In this document: one piece after another, positions 16,801-23,064 of the stretch
Layout: the number at the start of each line of letters is the position of its first letter
Numbering within the stretch: the stretch's first letter is position 1
Source: Emticicia aquatilis
Lineage (GTDB): Bacteria > Bacteroidota > Bacteroidia > Cytophagales > Spirosomataceae
DNA length: 64,000 nt
Assembly (NCBI RefSeq): GCF_014644295.1
Contig: NZ_BMKK01000001.1
Span: 248,001 to 312,000, forward strand
Direction of reading: 5' to 3'
Notes under the pieces: generated by a model
Database searches by the model: none
Seen by the model: only the letters and a program-made list of their open reading frames with translations
Told to the model about the DNA's origin: nothing
Position numbers and translations under genes: made by a program

Positions 16801-19642
16801 TAACACTTGCCGTTGTTCCTGTAAATGAACTTGGACCTGCCCATGAATAGCTTCCACCGCCTGAAGCTGTTCTCGTTACCGATGTTACCACACAAGTCAA
16901 ATTATTTGTTCCTGTGATTGATGCTGTTGGTGGGATTTTATCTACTGTTACTACCACTGCATCAGTTGCTGTACAACCTGTTACATTATCTGTGATGGTT
17001 AAGGTGTAAGTCGTCGTTACTGTTGGTGTAGCTGTCGGTAAGGCTGAACTTGAACTACTCAAACCTGTACTCGGTGACCAACTATAAGTTGCATTGGGAT
17101 AAATTCCGTCTGAACCGATAGTTACTGAGGTAGTCGTACAATTAATTGTCTTATCTAAACCTGCATCAGCTATTGGTGGGGCATTATTTAGAGTCACAAC
17201 AGCATTATCAGTTGCTATACAACCCGTCGTTGGGTTGGTTACTGTCAATATATATGTTCCTGCTGCGTTTACTACTGGGCTTGCAGTTGTTGCTCCACTC
17301 ACGATATTGCCTCCAGTTGTGGTCCATGCGTAAGTTACTCCTGATGTTGTACTACTTCCATTTAATGTTACACTCGTTGTTGTACAAGTTAAAGTTTTAT
17401 CTAATCCTGCATTTACGTTTGGTGCAGTATTGTCTAATGTTACTACTACATTATCAGTTGCCGTACAACCTGTAGCTGGGTTGGTTACTGTCAATATATA
17501 TGTTCCTGCTGCATTTACTACTGGGCTTGCGGTTGTTGCACCACTTACTATATTTCCTCCTGTTGTGGTCCATGCGTAAGTTACTCCTGATGTTGTGCTG
17601 CTGCCATTCAACGTTACACTTGTTGTTGTACAAGTTAATGTTTTATCTAAACCTGCATTAGCATTTGGTGCGGTGTTATCCAGAGTTACTACAACATTAT
17701 CCGTTGCAGTACAACCTGTTGCTGGATTGGTTACTGTTAATACATAAGTTCCTGCGGCATTCACTACTGGACTTGCAGTTGTTGCACCACTTACTATATT
17801 GCCACCCGTTGTTGTCCATGCGTAAGTTGCTCCTGATGTAGTGCTACTTCCATTCAAGGTTACACTTGTTGTTGTACAAGTTAATGTCTTGTCTGCTCCT
17901 GCATTTACATTCGGTGGTGTATTGTTTAGAGTCACAATAGCATTATCAGTTGCTGTACAACCTGTCGTTGGGTTGGTTACAGTCAATATATATGTTCCCG
18001 CTGCATTTACTACTGGACTTGCTGTTGTTGCACCGCTCACGATATTCCCACCTGTTGTTGTCCACGAGTAGTTTACACCTGATGTAGTGCTACTTCCATT
18101 CAATGTTACACTTGTTGTCGTACAAGTTAAAGTCTTATCTAATCCTGCATTAGCATTTGGTGCGGTATTATCTAATGTTACGACTACGGCATCAGTTGCA
18201 GTACAGTTTGTTGTTGTATTTCTTACTGTCAATATATATGTTCCTGCTGCATTTACTACTGGGCTTGCAGTTGTCGCACCACTCACGATATTTCCACCAG
18301 TTGTTGTCCACGAATAGCTTACACCTGATGTAGTGCTACTTCCATTTAAAGTTACACTTGTTGTTGTACAAGTTAATGTTTTATCTAAACCTGCATTAGC
18401 ATTTGGAAGTGGATTCACCGTTACTTGGGCAGTTGTTGTTTCCGCACAGCCATTTGCATCAGTCACTGTAACAACATACTGCGTTGTTGCAGCTGGATTA
18501 ACAGTTATTGATGCTGCCGTAGAGCCTGTACTCCAAGAATATGTGTAAGGTGCTGTACCATTAGATGGAGTTGCTGTCACCGTTGCCGATTGCCCAGCAC
18601 AAATAGTGGCATTAATTGAAGGATATACAAAAGTAGGGCAAACCGTAAAAGTAAAACCTGAAATTCGGATAGCGTGGTCATCACTTACTCCATTTGTAGC
18701 ACCCTTTCCTGCTGTCACTGACCACCATGAATACAAAGAAGGATTATTTTGTTCTGCACTTGCATCTTCAGGGCCATTTGAATAAGCTACATCAAAACTT
18801 GTAATAGCTTTTGCTGTTGATAAAGTTGCTGTATTTGCAGCCAAGTTAGGGTCAACATCTCCTGTTGTACTCGTGTTATATGTTGCCTTTACAGTTTGTC
18901 CTGTTTTGGTAAGGTTCGCTCCAGCAACGATGTCAATCGGCACATTTCCTCCAATACCCGAAGCAGTGAAACTCACTTCATCTTGGTATGAGTTACCTGG
19001 TGCTTCATATTGGTTTACTGAATTACTGTAAGCCAAGCCAACATAATCAATATCGCCAACCGTATAATTATCTAAAAATATTGGTTTGGAGAATGTATAT
19101 CTGATAGTAACATCTTCAGCAGAATTAAGCGTTTTTATGGCAAAAGTAAGATACCCTGTGCCATAAGCACCTTCTGTTTCAGTAAAGATACTTCCACAGT
19201 CAGAATCCCAAGGGTCTGTTATTGTACCATTGCCTGTAATATTATCTGTTTCTGTTGACCCTGGATAAGGTAAACAGCCACCACCAGTATCAAAAGGGTG
19301 AGTCGTATAAACGTCTAAATCGTAGTTTCTGTTATGTGGGTCGATGATAGTCATCGTAACAGTCATCGTTTTAGTGACTCCTCCTTCGGTGTAGGTAATA
19401 TTGTAGGTTTTTGTATTGTCGCTTACCGCCCATGCGTTACCAACACCTGATGTACTCCAGCTAAAAGTACCAGACTGTGCCGATAAATGATTACTTACTA
19501 AAAATAGCAATAAACCCAACAACATTCGATACGAATATGTAATCAATCGAGGCGAGTTATTGGCTTTCATGGTATGGAAAGCAATTCCTAATAGCCTTTG
19601 GAATAAACTAACTTTGGATAGATGTTTCATTCTAACTATCAT
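7889..19642 (-). CDS. Giant secreted multi-repeat protein (PKD/Ig-like and SprB-type repeats), 3917 aa
   Basis: Residues 1-55 hold an extended signal peptide (hydrophobic MLLGLLLFLVSNHLSA). Residues 56-410 are a unique N-terminal region. From about 410 to 2845 there are 30 head-to-tail units near 82 residues each, in three classes: 22 with LTCTTTSVTLNGSSTTSG and GGNIVSGATT, four with INCTTTSVTIGSDG, and four starting PTASI. Each unit carries two Cys, probably a disulfide. Next come several Ig-like units, three more INC units, two PTASI/PTVTI-like units and, near 3565-3810, SprB-like repeats (NNGSITVTG, GTYAVAIQD). The end is CDCKTDICVPVLINKTKTRSK-like, not a standard type IX domain. It is most likely a surface adhesin or gliding-related protein. 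Copy number could be wrong if assembled from short reads. Confidence 0.9.
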   Translation of the reverse strand: MIVRMKHLSKVSLFQRLLGIAFHTMKANNSPRLITYSYRMLLGLLLFLVSNHLSAQSGTFSWSTSGVGNAWAVSDNTKTYNITYTEGGVTKTMTVTMTIIDPHNRNYDLDVYTTHPFDTGGGCLPYPGSTETDNITGNGTITDPWDSDCGSIFTETEGAYGTGYLTFAIKTLNSAEDVTIRYTFSKPIFLDNYTVGDIDYVGLAYSNSVNQYEAPGNSYQDEVSFTASGIGGNVPIDIVAGANLTKTGQTVKATYNTSTTGDVDPNLAANTATLSTAKAITSFDVAYSNGPEDASAEQNNPSLYSWWSVTAGKGATNGVSDDHAIRISGFTFTVCPTFVYPSINATICAGQSATVTATPSNGTAPYTYSWSTGSTAASITVNPAATTQYVVTVTDANGCAETTTAQVTVNPLPNANAGLDKTLTCTTTSVTLNGSSTTSGVSYSWTTTGGNIVSGATTASPVVNAAGTYILTVRNTTTNCTATDAVVVTLDNTAPNANAGLDKTLTCTTTSVTLNGSSTTSGVNYSWTTTGGNIVSGATTASPVVNAAGTYILTVTNPTTGCTATDNAIVTLNNTPPNVNAGADKTLTCTTTSVTLNGSSTTSGATYAWTTTGGNIVSGATTASPVVNAAGTYVLTVTNPATGCTATDNVVVTLDNTAPNANAGLDKTLTCTTTSVTLNGSSTTSGVTYAWTTTGGNIVSGATTASPVVNAAGTYILTVTNPATGCTATDNVVVTLDNTAPNVNAGLDKTLTCTTTSVTLNGSSTTSGVTYAWTTTGGNIVSGATTASPVVNAAGTYILTVTNPTTGCIATDNAVVTLNNAPPIADAGLDKTINCTTTSVTIGSDGIYPNATYSWSPSTGLSSSSSALPTATPTVTTTYTLTITDNVTGCTATDAVVVTVDKIPPTASITGTNNLTCVVTSVTRTASGGGSYSWAGPSSFTGTTASVSLTTAGTYTVTVTSANGCTATATTVVTLDNTTPNVNAGADKTLTCVTTSVTLNGSSTTSGATYAWTTTGGNIVSGATTASPVVNASGTYVLTVTNPTTGCTATDNVVVITDSNLPNVNAGLDKTLTCTTTSVTLNGSSTTSGATYAWTTTGGNIVSGATTASPVVNASGTYVLTVTNPATGCTATDNVVVITDSNLPNVNAGLDKTLTCTTTSVTLNGSSTTSGATYAWTTTGGNIVSGATTATPVVNAAGTYILTVTNPATGCTATDNVVVTLENTAPNVNAGLDKTLTCTTTSVTLNGSSTTSGATYAWTTTGGNIVSGATTASPIVNAAGTYVLTVTNPTTGCTATDNAIVTLNNTLPNVNAGADKTLTCTTTSVTLNGSSTTSGATYSWTTTGGNIVSGATTASPVVNAAGTYILTVTNPATGCTATDNVVVTLDNTAPNVNAGLDKTLTCTTTSVTLNGSSTTSGATYAWTTTGGNIVSGATTASPIVNAAGTYVLTVTNPTTGCTATDNVVVITDSNLPNVNAGLDKTLTCTTTSVTLNGSSTTSGATYAWTTTGGNIVSGAATASPVVNAAGTYILTVTNPATGCTATDNVVVTLDNTAPNVNAGTDKTLTCTTTSVTLNGSSTTSGATYAWTTTGGNIVSGATTASPVVNASGTYVLTVTNPATGCTATDNVVVTLDNTAPNVSAGADKTLTCTTTSVTLNGSSTTSGATYAWTTTGGNIVSGATTASPVVNASGTYVLTVTNPATGCTATDNVVVITDSNLPNVNAGLDKTLTCTTTSVTLNGSSTTSGATYAWTTTGGNIVSGATTANPIVNAAGTYVLTVTNPATGCTATDNVVVTLDNTAPNVNAGTDKTLTCTTTSVTLNGSSTTSGATYAWTTTGGNIVSGATTASPVVNAAGTYILTVTNPATGCTATDNVVVTLDNTAPNVNAGTDKTLTCTTTSVTLNGSSTTSGATYAWTTTGGNIVSGATTASPVVNAAGTYILTVTNPATGCTATDNVVVTLDNTAPNVNAGTDKPLTCTTTSVTLNGSSTTSGATYAWTTTGGNIVSGATTASPVVNAAGTYVLTVTNPSTGCTATDNVVVTLNNTPPVADAGLDKTINCTTTSVTIGSDGIYPNATYSWSPSTGLSSSSSALPTATPTVTTTYTLTITDNVTGCTATDAVVVTVDKTPPTASITGTNNLTCVVTSVTRTALGSGTYSWTGPSSFTGTTASVSLTTAGTYIVTVTSANGCTATATTVVTLDNIAPNVNAGADKTLTCTTTSVTLNGSSTTAGATYAWTTTGGNIVSGATTASPVVNASGTYVLTVTNPVTGCTAIDNVVVITDSNLPNVNAGTDKTLTCTTTSVTLNGSSTTSGATYAWTTTGGNIVSGTATASPVVNAAGTYILTVTNPATGCTATDNVVVTLNNTPPVADAGLDKTINCTTTSVTIGSDGIYPNATYSWSPSTGLSSSSSALPTATPTVTTTYTLTITDNVTGCTATDAVVVTVDKTPPTASITGTENLTCSVTSVNRTATGGGTYSWAGPSSFTGTTASVSLTTAGTYTVTVTSANGCTATATTVVTLDNTAPNVNAGADKTLTCTTTSVTLNGSSTTSGATYAWTTTGGNIVSGATTASPVVNASGTYILTVTNPATGCTATDNVVVITDSNLPNVNAGLDKTLTCTTTSVTLNGSSTTSGATYAWTTTGGNIVSGATTASPVVNAAGTYVLTVTNPATGCTATDNVVVILNNTPPVADAGLDKTINCTTTSVTIGSDGIYPNATYSWSPSTGLSSSSSALPTATPTTTTTYTLTITDNVTGCTATDAVVVTVDKTPPTASIIGTENLTCSVTSVNRTATGGGTYSWAGPSSFTGTTASVSLTTAGIYTVTVTSVNGCTATATTVVTSDSTVPQPTTASAERCGEGTLTLSATGCTGTYNWYSSSTSNVSLATTAAFTTPVLSTTAVYYVSCTVGSCTSSRSSVTAEINPIPSNIIAGSNSSVKEGNPINLTATSTNGTSYSWAGPNGFTSTVQNPVISGSTELMEGVYTVTVSSPTGCTATATTNVIVFNLSNLPECTEQAQPTVSASSNSPVISGGTINLSSVATGAIDNAWTGPNGFTSSLQNPSISNSTPSMAGVYTVAVTVDGICKVTATTNVIIKCLENPLASSNTPICVGNSLNLSASGGNSYSWTGPNNFTSTQQNPTISNAQTTAQGVYTVTLTGVNCTTTVTTNVVVNPLPNAEAGIDKVINCTTSSVQIGSDAVIPNATYLWSPSTGLSATNSSIVTATPTTTTTYILTVTNNQTGCTATDAVVVTVDKSALNADAGIDKTINCTTTSVELGSDAVIPNATYLWSPSAGLNATNGSVATATPTTTTTYILTVTNNLTGCTATDAVVVTVDKSAPNADAGIDKTINCTTTSVELGSDAVIPNATYLWSPSTGLNATNGSVATATPTTTTTYILTVTNNLTGCTATDAVVVTVDKTAPTASITRNDNLTCTASSVTRVASGGGTYLWSNNLGTSATATISAAGTYTVTVTSANGCTATATTSVTVDTGVPTVTITATEDTLTCLKTQSVLTASITPAGTYTYLWSNGSTASSINVNDASTYSVEVTALNGCKASASVLIREFNTVTAQVDVKDVDCKGGNNGSITVTGFDGIAPYKFKLNTGAFQSNNVFAGLTAGTYAVAIQDAGGCTASINVTVKEPLTSVALTVTPTNLKCNGATDGQIQATATGGTPSYTFAINGGTAQSNGLFTNLVAGTYTITATDTKGCSTTATTEITQPTKLAITAVGSMIDCSTPKGTITATVTGGTPAYQYSIDGTNFQPSNSFANLNGGTYTITVKDLNLCVGTVTAAITVADTVKPTFTSVTATMATCTAGTANNDGKLTITGVVNGVKYQYSAGNTFNASTAVPAVAAAIPSNGVLTNTLTNPTANSQMYTIRIFNNNGCYKDVTVELLKRVCDCKTDICVPVLINKTKTRSK
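11110..18410 (-). repeat. Tandem coding repeat array, about 246 bp per unit
   Basis: About 30 units. The commonest unit is 246 bp (82 codons). Some neighbours are almost identical in DNA, for example the blocks around 13755-13858 and 14001-14104, and around 16187-16250 and 16433-16496. Between about 11100 and 13500 the classes recur in the fixed order INC, PTASI, LTC, LTC, a higher-order period near 960 bp. The near-identity points to recent tandem duplication or gene conversion. Confidence 0.9.
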
Positions 19643-20176
19643 ATTAAAAAATTATTCAGCGGCTAAGAATAAATAAAATAATACCGCTTAATAATTTTTC
19701 TTACCAAAAAATATGCCATAAATAAACCTTTGTGCGAATACAAGAGAAGATTGGGTGTTTTTGGAGGAAAATAAAGGAGAGCATAAACGATACCGTTCAA
19801 TAATTTTTCATAATCAACAATCATGCCTATTACGTATAGTCATATATTTTTACCACCCTCGAATAATCTGTTTAGAGAGTAAAGTAGCTGATTTTCAGAG
19901 TACTATTCTTTATTCCTAATTGATTCATACACTTGAGGTTTCAAAAAACAATGAGACTAAAATCAATTATTGATATTTTTTTCGAGGAATGGTGATTTTT
20001 TTTCTTCGTTATCAAAATTTATTGTTTTATTAATGCTGTGTGTAAGTTGGCATAAAACCGAAATACTAAAATTCTGCGACCGTAGTCCAAATATTTCACC
20101 AAAATTTCATACTTTTAGCCGTTCTTTTTTCGATTGATAACCTATTCCTAAAAAACTTATTCAGCCAAGCCCAGTC
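19643..20176. other. 534-bp divergent spacer without a gene
   Basis: AT-rich region between the giant secreted-protein gene and the malonyl-CoA synthetase gene, both reading outward. It must hold both promoters. I see no exact TAnnTTTG box at a sensible distance, no RNA gene and no ORF worth calling. Confidence 0.6.
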
Positions 20177-21664
20177 ATGCTCAAATTAGTAAAAAACGCT
20201 ACCTCAAACCCTGATAACCAAGCTATCATTTCCGATAATCATTCATATACTTACAAAGATTTACTTGATTCTTCGCACCAATTTGCCTCTTTGTTGCTTC
20301 AAAATACATCAGACCTCAACGAAACACGAGTAGCATTCATGGTTTCACCAGGGTTCGACTACGTGAGTATTCAAAGGGGAATCTGGCGTGCGGGTGGAAT
20401 TGCCGTGCCTCTGTGCATTAGTTATCCGCTACCATCTTTGCAATATGTCATTGAAGATACTGGGGCTGAAATTGTGATTGCAGGTGCTGAATATGCCGAA
20501 ATCTTACGCCCATTGGCGGCCGAAAAAGGCTTTCGTTTTATTATTTTGCCCGAAGTTGATAAAGCAACTATCGAACTAAAAAAACTACCCAATTTACAAT
20601 CAAGCCGCAAGGCAATGATACTTTATACGAGTGGAACGACAAACCTTCCAAAGGGTGTCGTAACAACTCACGCCAACATCGAAGCACAGGTTTCGACCTT
20701 AGTAAAATCGTGGCAATGGTCGGCCAAAGACCATATTTTATGTGTGCTTCCACTTCACCATGTTCATGGCATTATCAATGTTATTTCGTGTGCTTTGTGG
20801 TCGGGTGCGACGGTTGAGTTTTTGCCTTCATTCTCGGCCGAGGGTGTTTTTGGAGCATTTCAGAAAGGTAAAATCAATGTTTTCATGGCCGTTCCTACTA
20901 TCTATTTTAAACTTATTTCGCACTGGGAAAGTCTTTCGGCCGACCAACAGACACAAATTACCGATACACTTGCCAAATTCCGTTTGATGGTTTCTGGTTC
21001 GGCAGCCTTGCCTGTTTCGGTGATGGAAAAATGGAAAACAATAAGTACCCATACCCTACTCGAACGCTATGGAATGACCGAAATCGGCATGGGAATCAGT
21101 AATCCGTACGATGCAGAACGCAAAGCTGGGTACATCGGAAAACCACTTGCGGGTGTAAAGGCCAGACTGGTTGATGAAAACAACGTGGTGGTGAAACGTG
21201 GACAAGCTGGCGAGATTCAGATAAAAGGCAAAAATGTTTTCTTGGAATATTGGAATAAACCCGAAGCTACTCAAAAGGCTTTTACAGAGGATGGTTGGTT
21301 TAAAACTGGCGATGTGGCAGTAGTAGAAAAAGGCTATTATCGAATTTTAGGTCGTGATTCCATCGACATTATAAAATCGGGTGGCTATAAGATTTCTGCC
21401 TTGGAAATTGAAGAAATACTTCGTACGCACCCTGCCATAGAAGATTGTAGCGTAGTGGGGGTTCCGAACGAAGAATGGGGCGAACTCGTAGCGGCAGCCA
21501 TTATCGTAAACGATACAAACTTAGACCTAAAAGCCCTCAATACTTGGATGCGTGAAAAAATGCCTGCCTACAAAACTCCACGCCAATACAAAATTGTAGA
21601 AGAACTCCCTCGCAACGCCATGGGCAAGGTGACTAAGAATGATTTGAAGAAACTATTCAACTGA
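20177..21664 (+). CDS. Malonyl-CoA synthetase-like acyl-CoA ligase (ACSF3/MatB type)
   Basis: 495-residue AMP-binding enzyme. The P-loop motif ILYTSGTTNLPKGVV is at about 148-162 and ERYGMTEIGM follows near 295. The C-terminal hinge and lysine region (TGDVAVVEKGYYRILGRDS then IDIIKSGGYKISALEIEEIL) closely resembles human ACSF3, which activates malonate and methylmalonate. The enzyme would make malonyl-CoA from malonate, ATP and CoA in the cytoplasm. The two genes that follow encode the MadL/MadM malonate transporter, which strongly supports malonate as substrate. Start ATG at 20177 gives the normal family length. Confidence 0.88.
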   Translation: MLKLVKNATSNPDNQAIISDNHSYTYKDLLDSSHQFASLLLQNTSDLNETRVAFMVSPGFDYVSIQRGIWRAGGIAVPLCISYPLPSLQYVIEDTGAEIVIAGAEYAEILRPLAAEKGFRFIILPEVDKATIELKKLPNLQSSRKAMILYTSGTTNLPKGVVTTHANIEAQVSTLVKSWQWSAKDHILCVLPLHHVHGIINVISCALWSGATVEFLPSFSAEGVFGAFQKGKINVFMAVPTIYFKLISHWESLSADQQTQITDTLAKFRLMVSGSAALPVSVMEKWKTISTHTLLERYGMTEIGMGISNPYDAERKAGYIGKPLAGVKARLVDENNVVVKRGQAGEIQIKGKNVFLEYWNKPEATQKAFTEDGWFKTGDVAVVEKGYYRILGRDSIDIIKSGGYKISALEIEEILRTHPAIEDCSVVGVPNEEWGELVAAAIIVNDTNLDLKALNTWMREKMPAYKTPRQYKIVEELPRNAMGKVTKNDLKKLFN

Positions 21665-21786
21665 AATACGATTTACTAAGCGTCGGTTACCACGGAGACA
21701 CGGATTGCACTGAATTTCACGGAGAAATATTCTGTTCTTAACCATGTTGCGACTGATGTCCGACAAATACAAACTAACCTAAATTA

Positions 21787-22155
21787 ATGATAATCTACGG
21801 AGTAGCCATTTTGGCTTTTTGTTATGTAATTGGCCAACTTTTTGGCGAATTTTTGGGTAAAATCATCGGAGTTGATGCCAATGTTGGGGGTGTTGGTTTT
21901 GCGATGTTATTGCTGATTTTACTCAGCGATTGGTTCAATAAAAAGGACTATCTCGACCGAAATACCGAAAACGGGATTATGTTCTGGAATCAGATGTATA
22001 TTCCTATCGTAGTAGCAATGTCGGCAACCCAAAATGTGCGAGTTGCCGTTTCGAGTGGATTCATTGCGGTCTTGGCGGGCCTTGTACCTATCGTTATTTG
22101 TGCTATCACGATTCCTTTACTGGCTAAACTTTCAAAAAATACCCAACTCGACTAA
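21787..22155 (+). CDS. madL: Malonate transporter subunit MadL
   Basis: 122-residue membrane protein beginning MIIYGVAILAFCYVIGQLFG and containing IGVDANVGGVGFAMLLLIL and MFWNQMYIPIVVAMSATQNV, all diagnostic of MadL. It has about four membrane helices. MadL and MadM together take up malonate, probably with cation symport. The stop codon is one base before the madM start, so the two are translationally coupled. The acyl-CoA ligase gene ends 122 bases upstream on the same strand. Confidence 0.93.
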   Translation: MIIYGVAILAFCYVIGQLFGEFLGKIIGVDANVGGVGFAMLLLILLSDWFNKKDYLDRNTENGIMFWNQMYIPIVVAMSATQNVRVAVSSGFIAVLAGLVPIVICAITIPLLAKLSKNTQLD

Positions 22156-22156
22156 C

Positions 22157-22918
22157 ATGGAAATCATCGCAAAGTTCCTCGAAAAAAATGGTTTGGTGGT
22201 GGCTTTCCTCTTGGTGGGTATCATCATTTATGTGTCAGGCATTATCTCTGATAAGTTTACCAACAAAAAAATCCCTGCTTCGGCTATCGCCATTCTTATG
22301 GGTTTGGTTTTGGCCTATATCGGTGGCGTTTATACCAAAGGTGAAAAAGGCATTGCCGACATCAAAATATTCTCGGGCTTTGGCACAATGGGCGGTTCAA
22401 TGCTACGTGACTTTGCCATTGTCTCGACTGCTATGGGTGCAAGTTTTATTGTCATGAAACGCACAGGTTGGGTTGGGGCATTATCACTTTTCTTGGGCAT
22501 TGTTTTATCGTTTTTAGGTGGAGTTGTAGTGGCATTGCTCGGTGGTTATACCGATGCTATTAGCCTCACCACCATCGGTGCGGGTGCGTGTACATATATC
22601 GTAGGTCCTGTAACGGGTGCAGCCATCGGAGCAAACTCTGATGTGATGGCTTTGAGCATTGCAGCGGGTGTAGTGAAAGCCGTAGCCGTAACGATTGGCA
22701 CACCATTTATTGCCAAATACATAGGCCTAAACAACCCACATACAGCCATGGTTTTTGGTGGACTGATGGGAACAACCAGTGGTGTAACGGCAGGTTTAGC
22801 AGCCACCGACTCTAAATTAGTGCCTTACGGAGCATTAACGGCCACTTTCTACACAGGTCTGGGCTGTCTGTTCTGTCCTTCGGTTTTGTTTTTACTAATG
22901 AAAATGATATTTGGATGA
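22157..22918 (+). CDS. madM: Malonate transporter subunit MadM
   Basis: 253-residue multi-pass inner-membrane protein starting MEIIAKFLEKNGLVVAFLLV. Glycine-rich helices such as GGVVVALLGGYTDAISLTT and YIVGPVTGAAIGANSDVMAL fit MadM. The open frame extends upstream to 22034, but that part overlaps madL; the ATG at 22157, one base after the madL stop, gives the family's normal length. With MadL it imports malonate for the adjacent synthetase. The order synthetase-madL-madM replaces the larger Mad decarboxylase cluster of Malonomonas and Pseudomonas. Confidence 0.93.
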   Translation: MEIIAKFLEKNGLVVAFLLVGIIIYVSGIISDKFTNKKIPASAIAILMGLVLAYIGGVYTKGEKGIADIKIFSGFGTMGGSMLRDFAIVSTAMGASFIVMKRTGWVGALSLFLGIVLSFLGGVVVALLGGYTDAISLTTIGAGACTYIVGPVTGAAIGANSDVMALSIAAGVVKAVAVTIGTPFIAKYIGLNNPHTAMVFGGLMGTTSGVTAGLAATDSKLVPYGALTATFYTGLGCLFCPSVLFLLMKMIFG

Positions 22919-23064
22919 TAAAAAAGTACCAATTCTCTTCAAATTTCATTCAGAGTTAGTAATGTAACTGTCCATAAATTGAATAGAAATGGTAATTTTT
23001 TATAGGTTTTATTTTGAAGGAGTTAAATACTAAGTTACGAGTCATATCATACCTATTCAGATCT

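Noticed and set aside
11110-18410. A possible CRISPR or non-coding satellite array
   Set aside because: The repeat unit is 246 bp, has no spacers, and lies in one uninterrupted reading frame with a signal peptide and regular Cys pairs.
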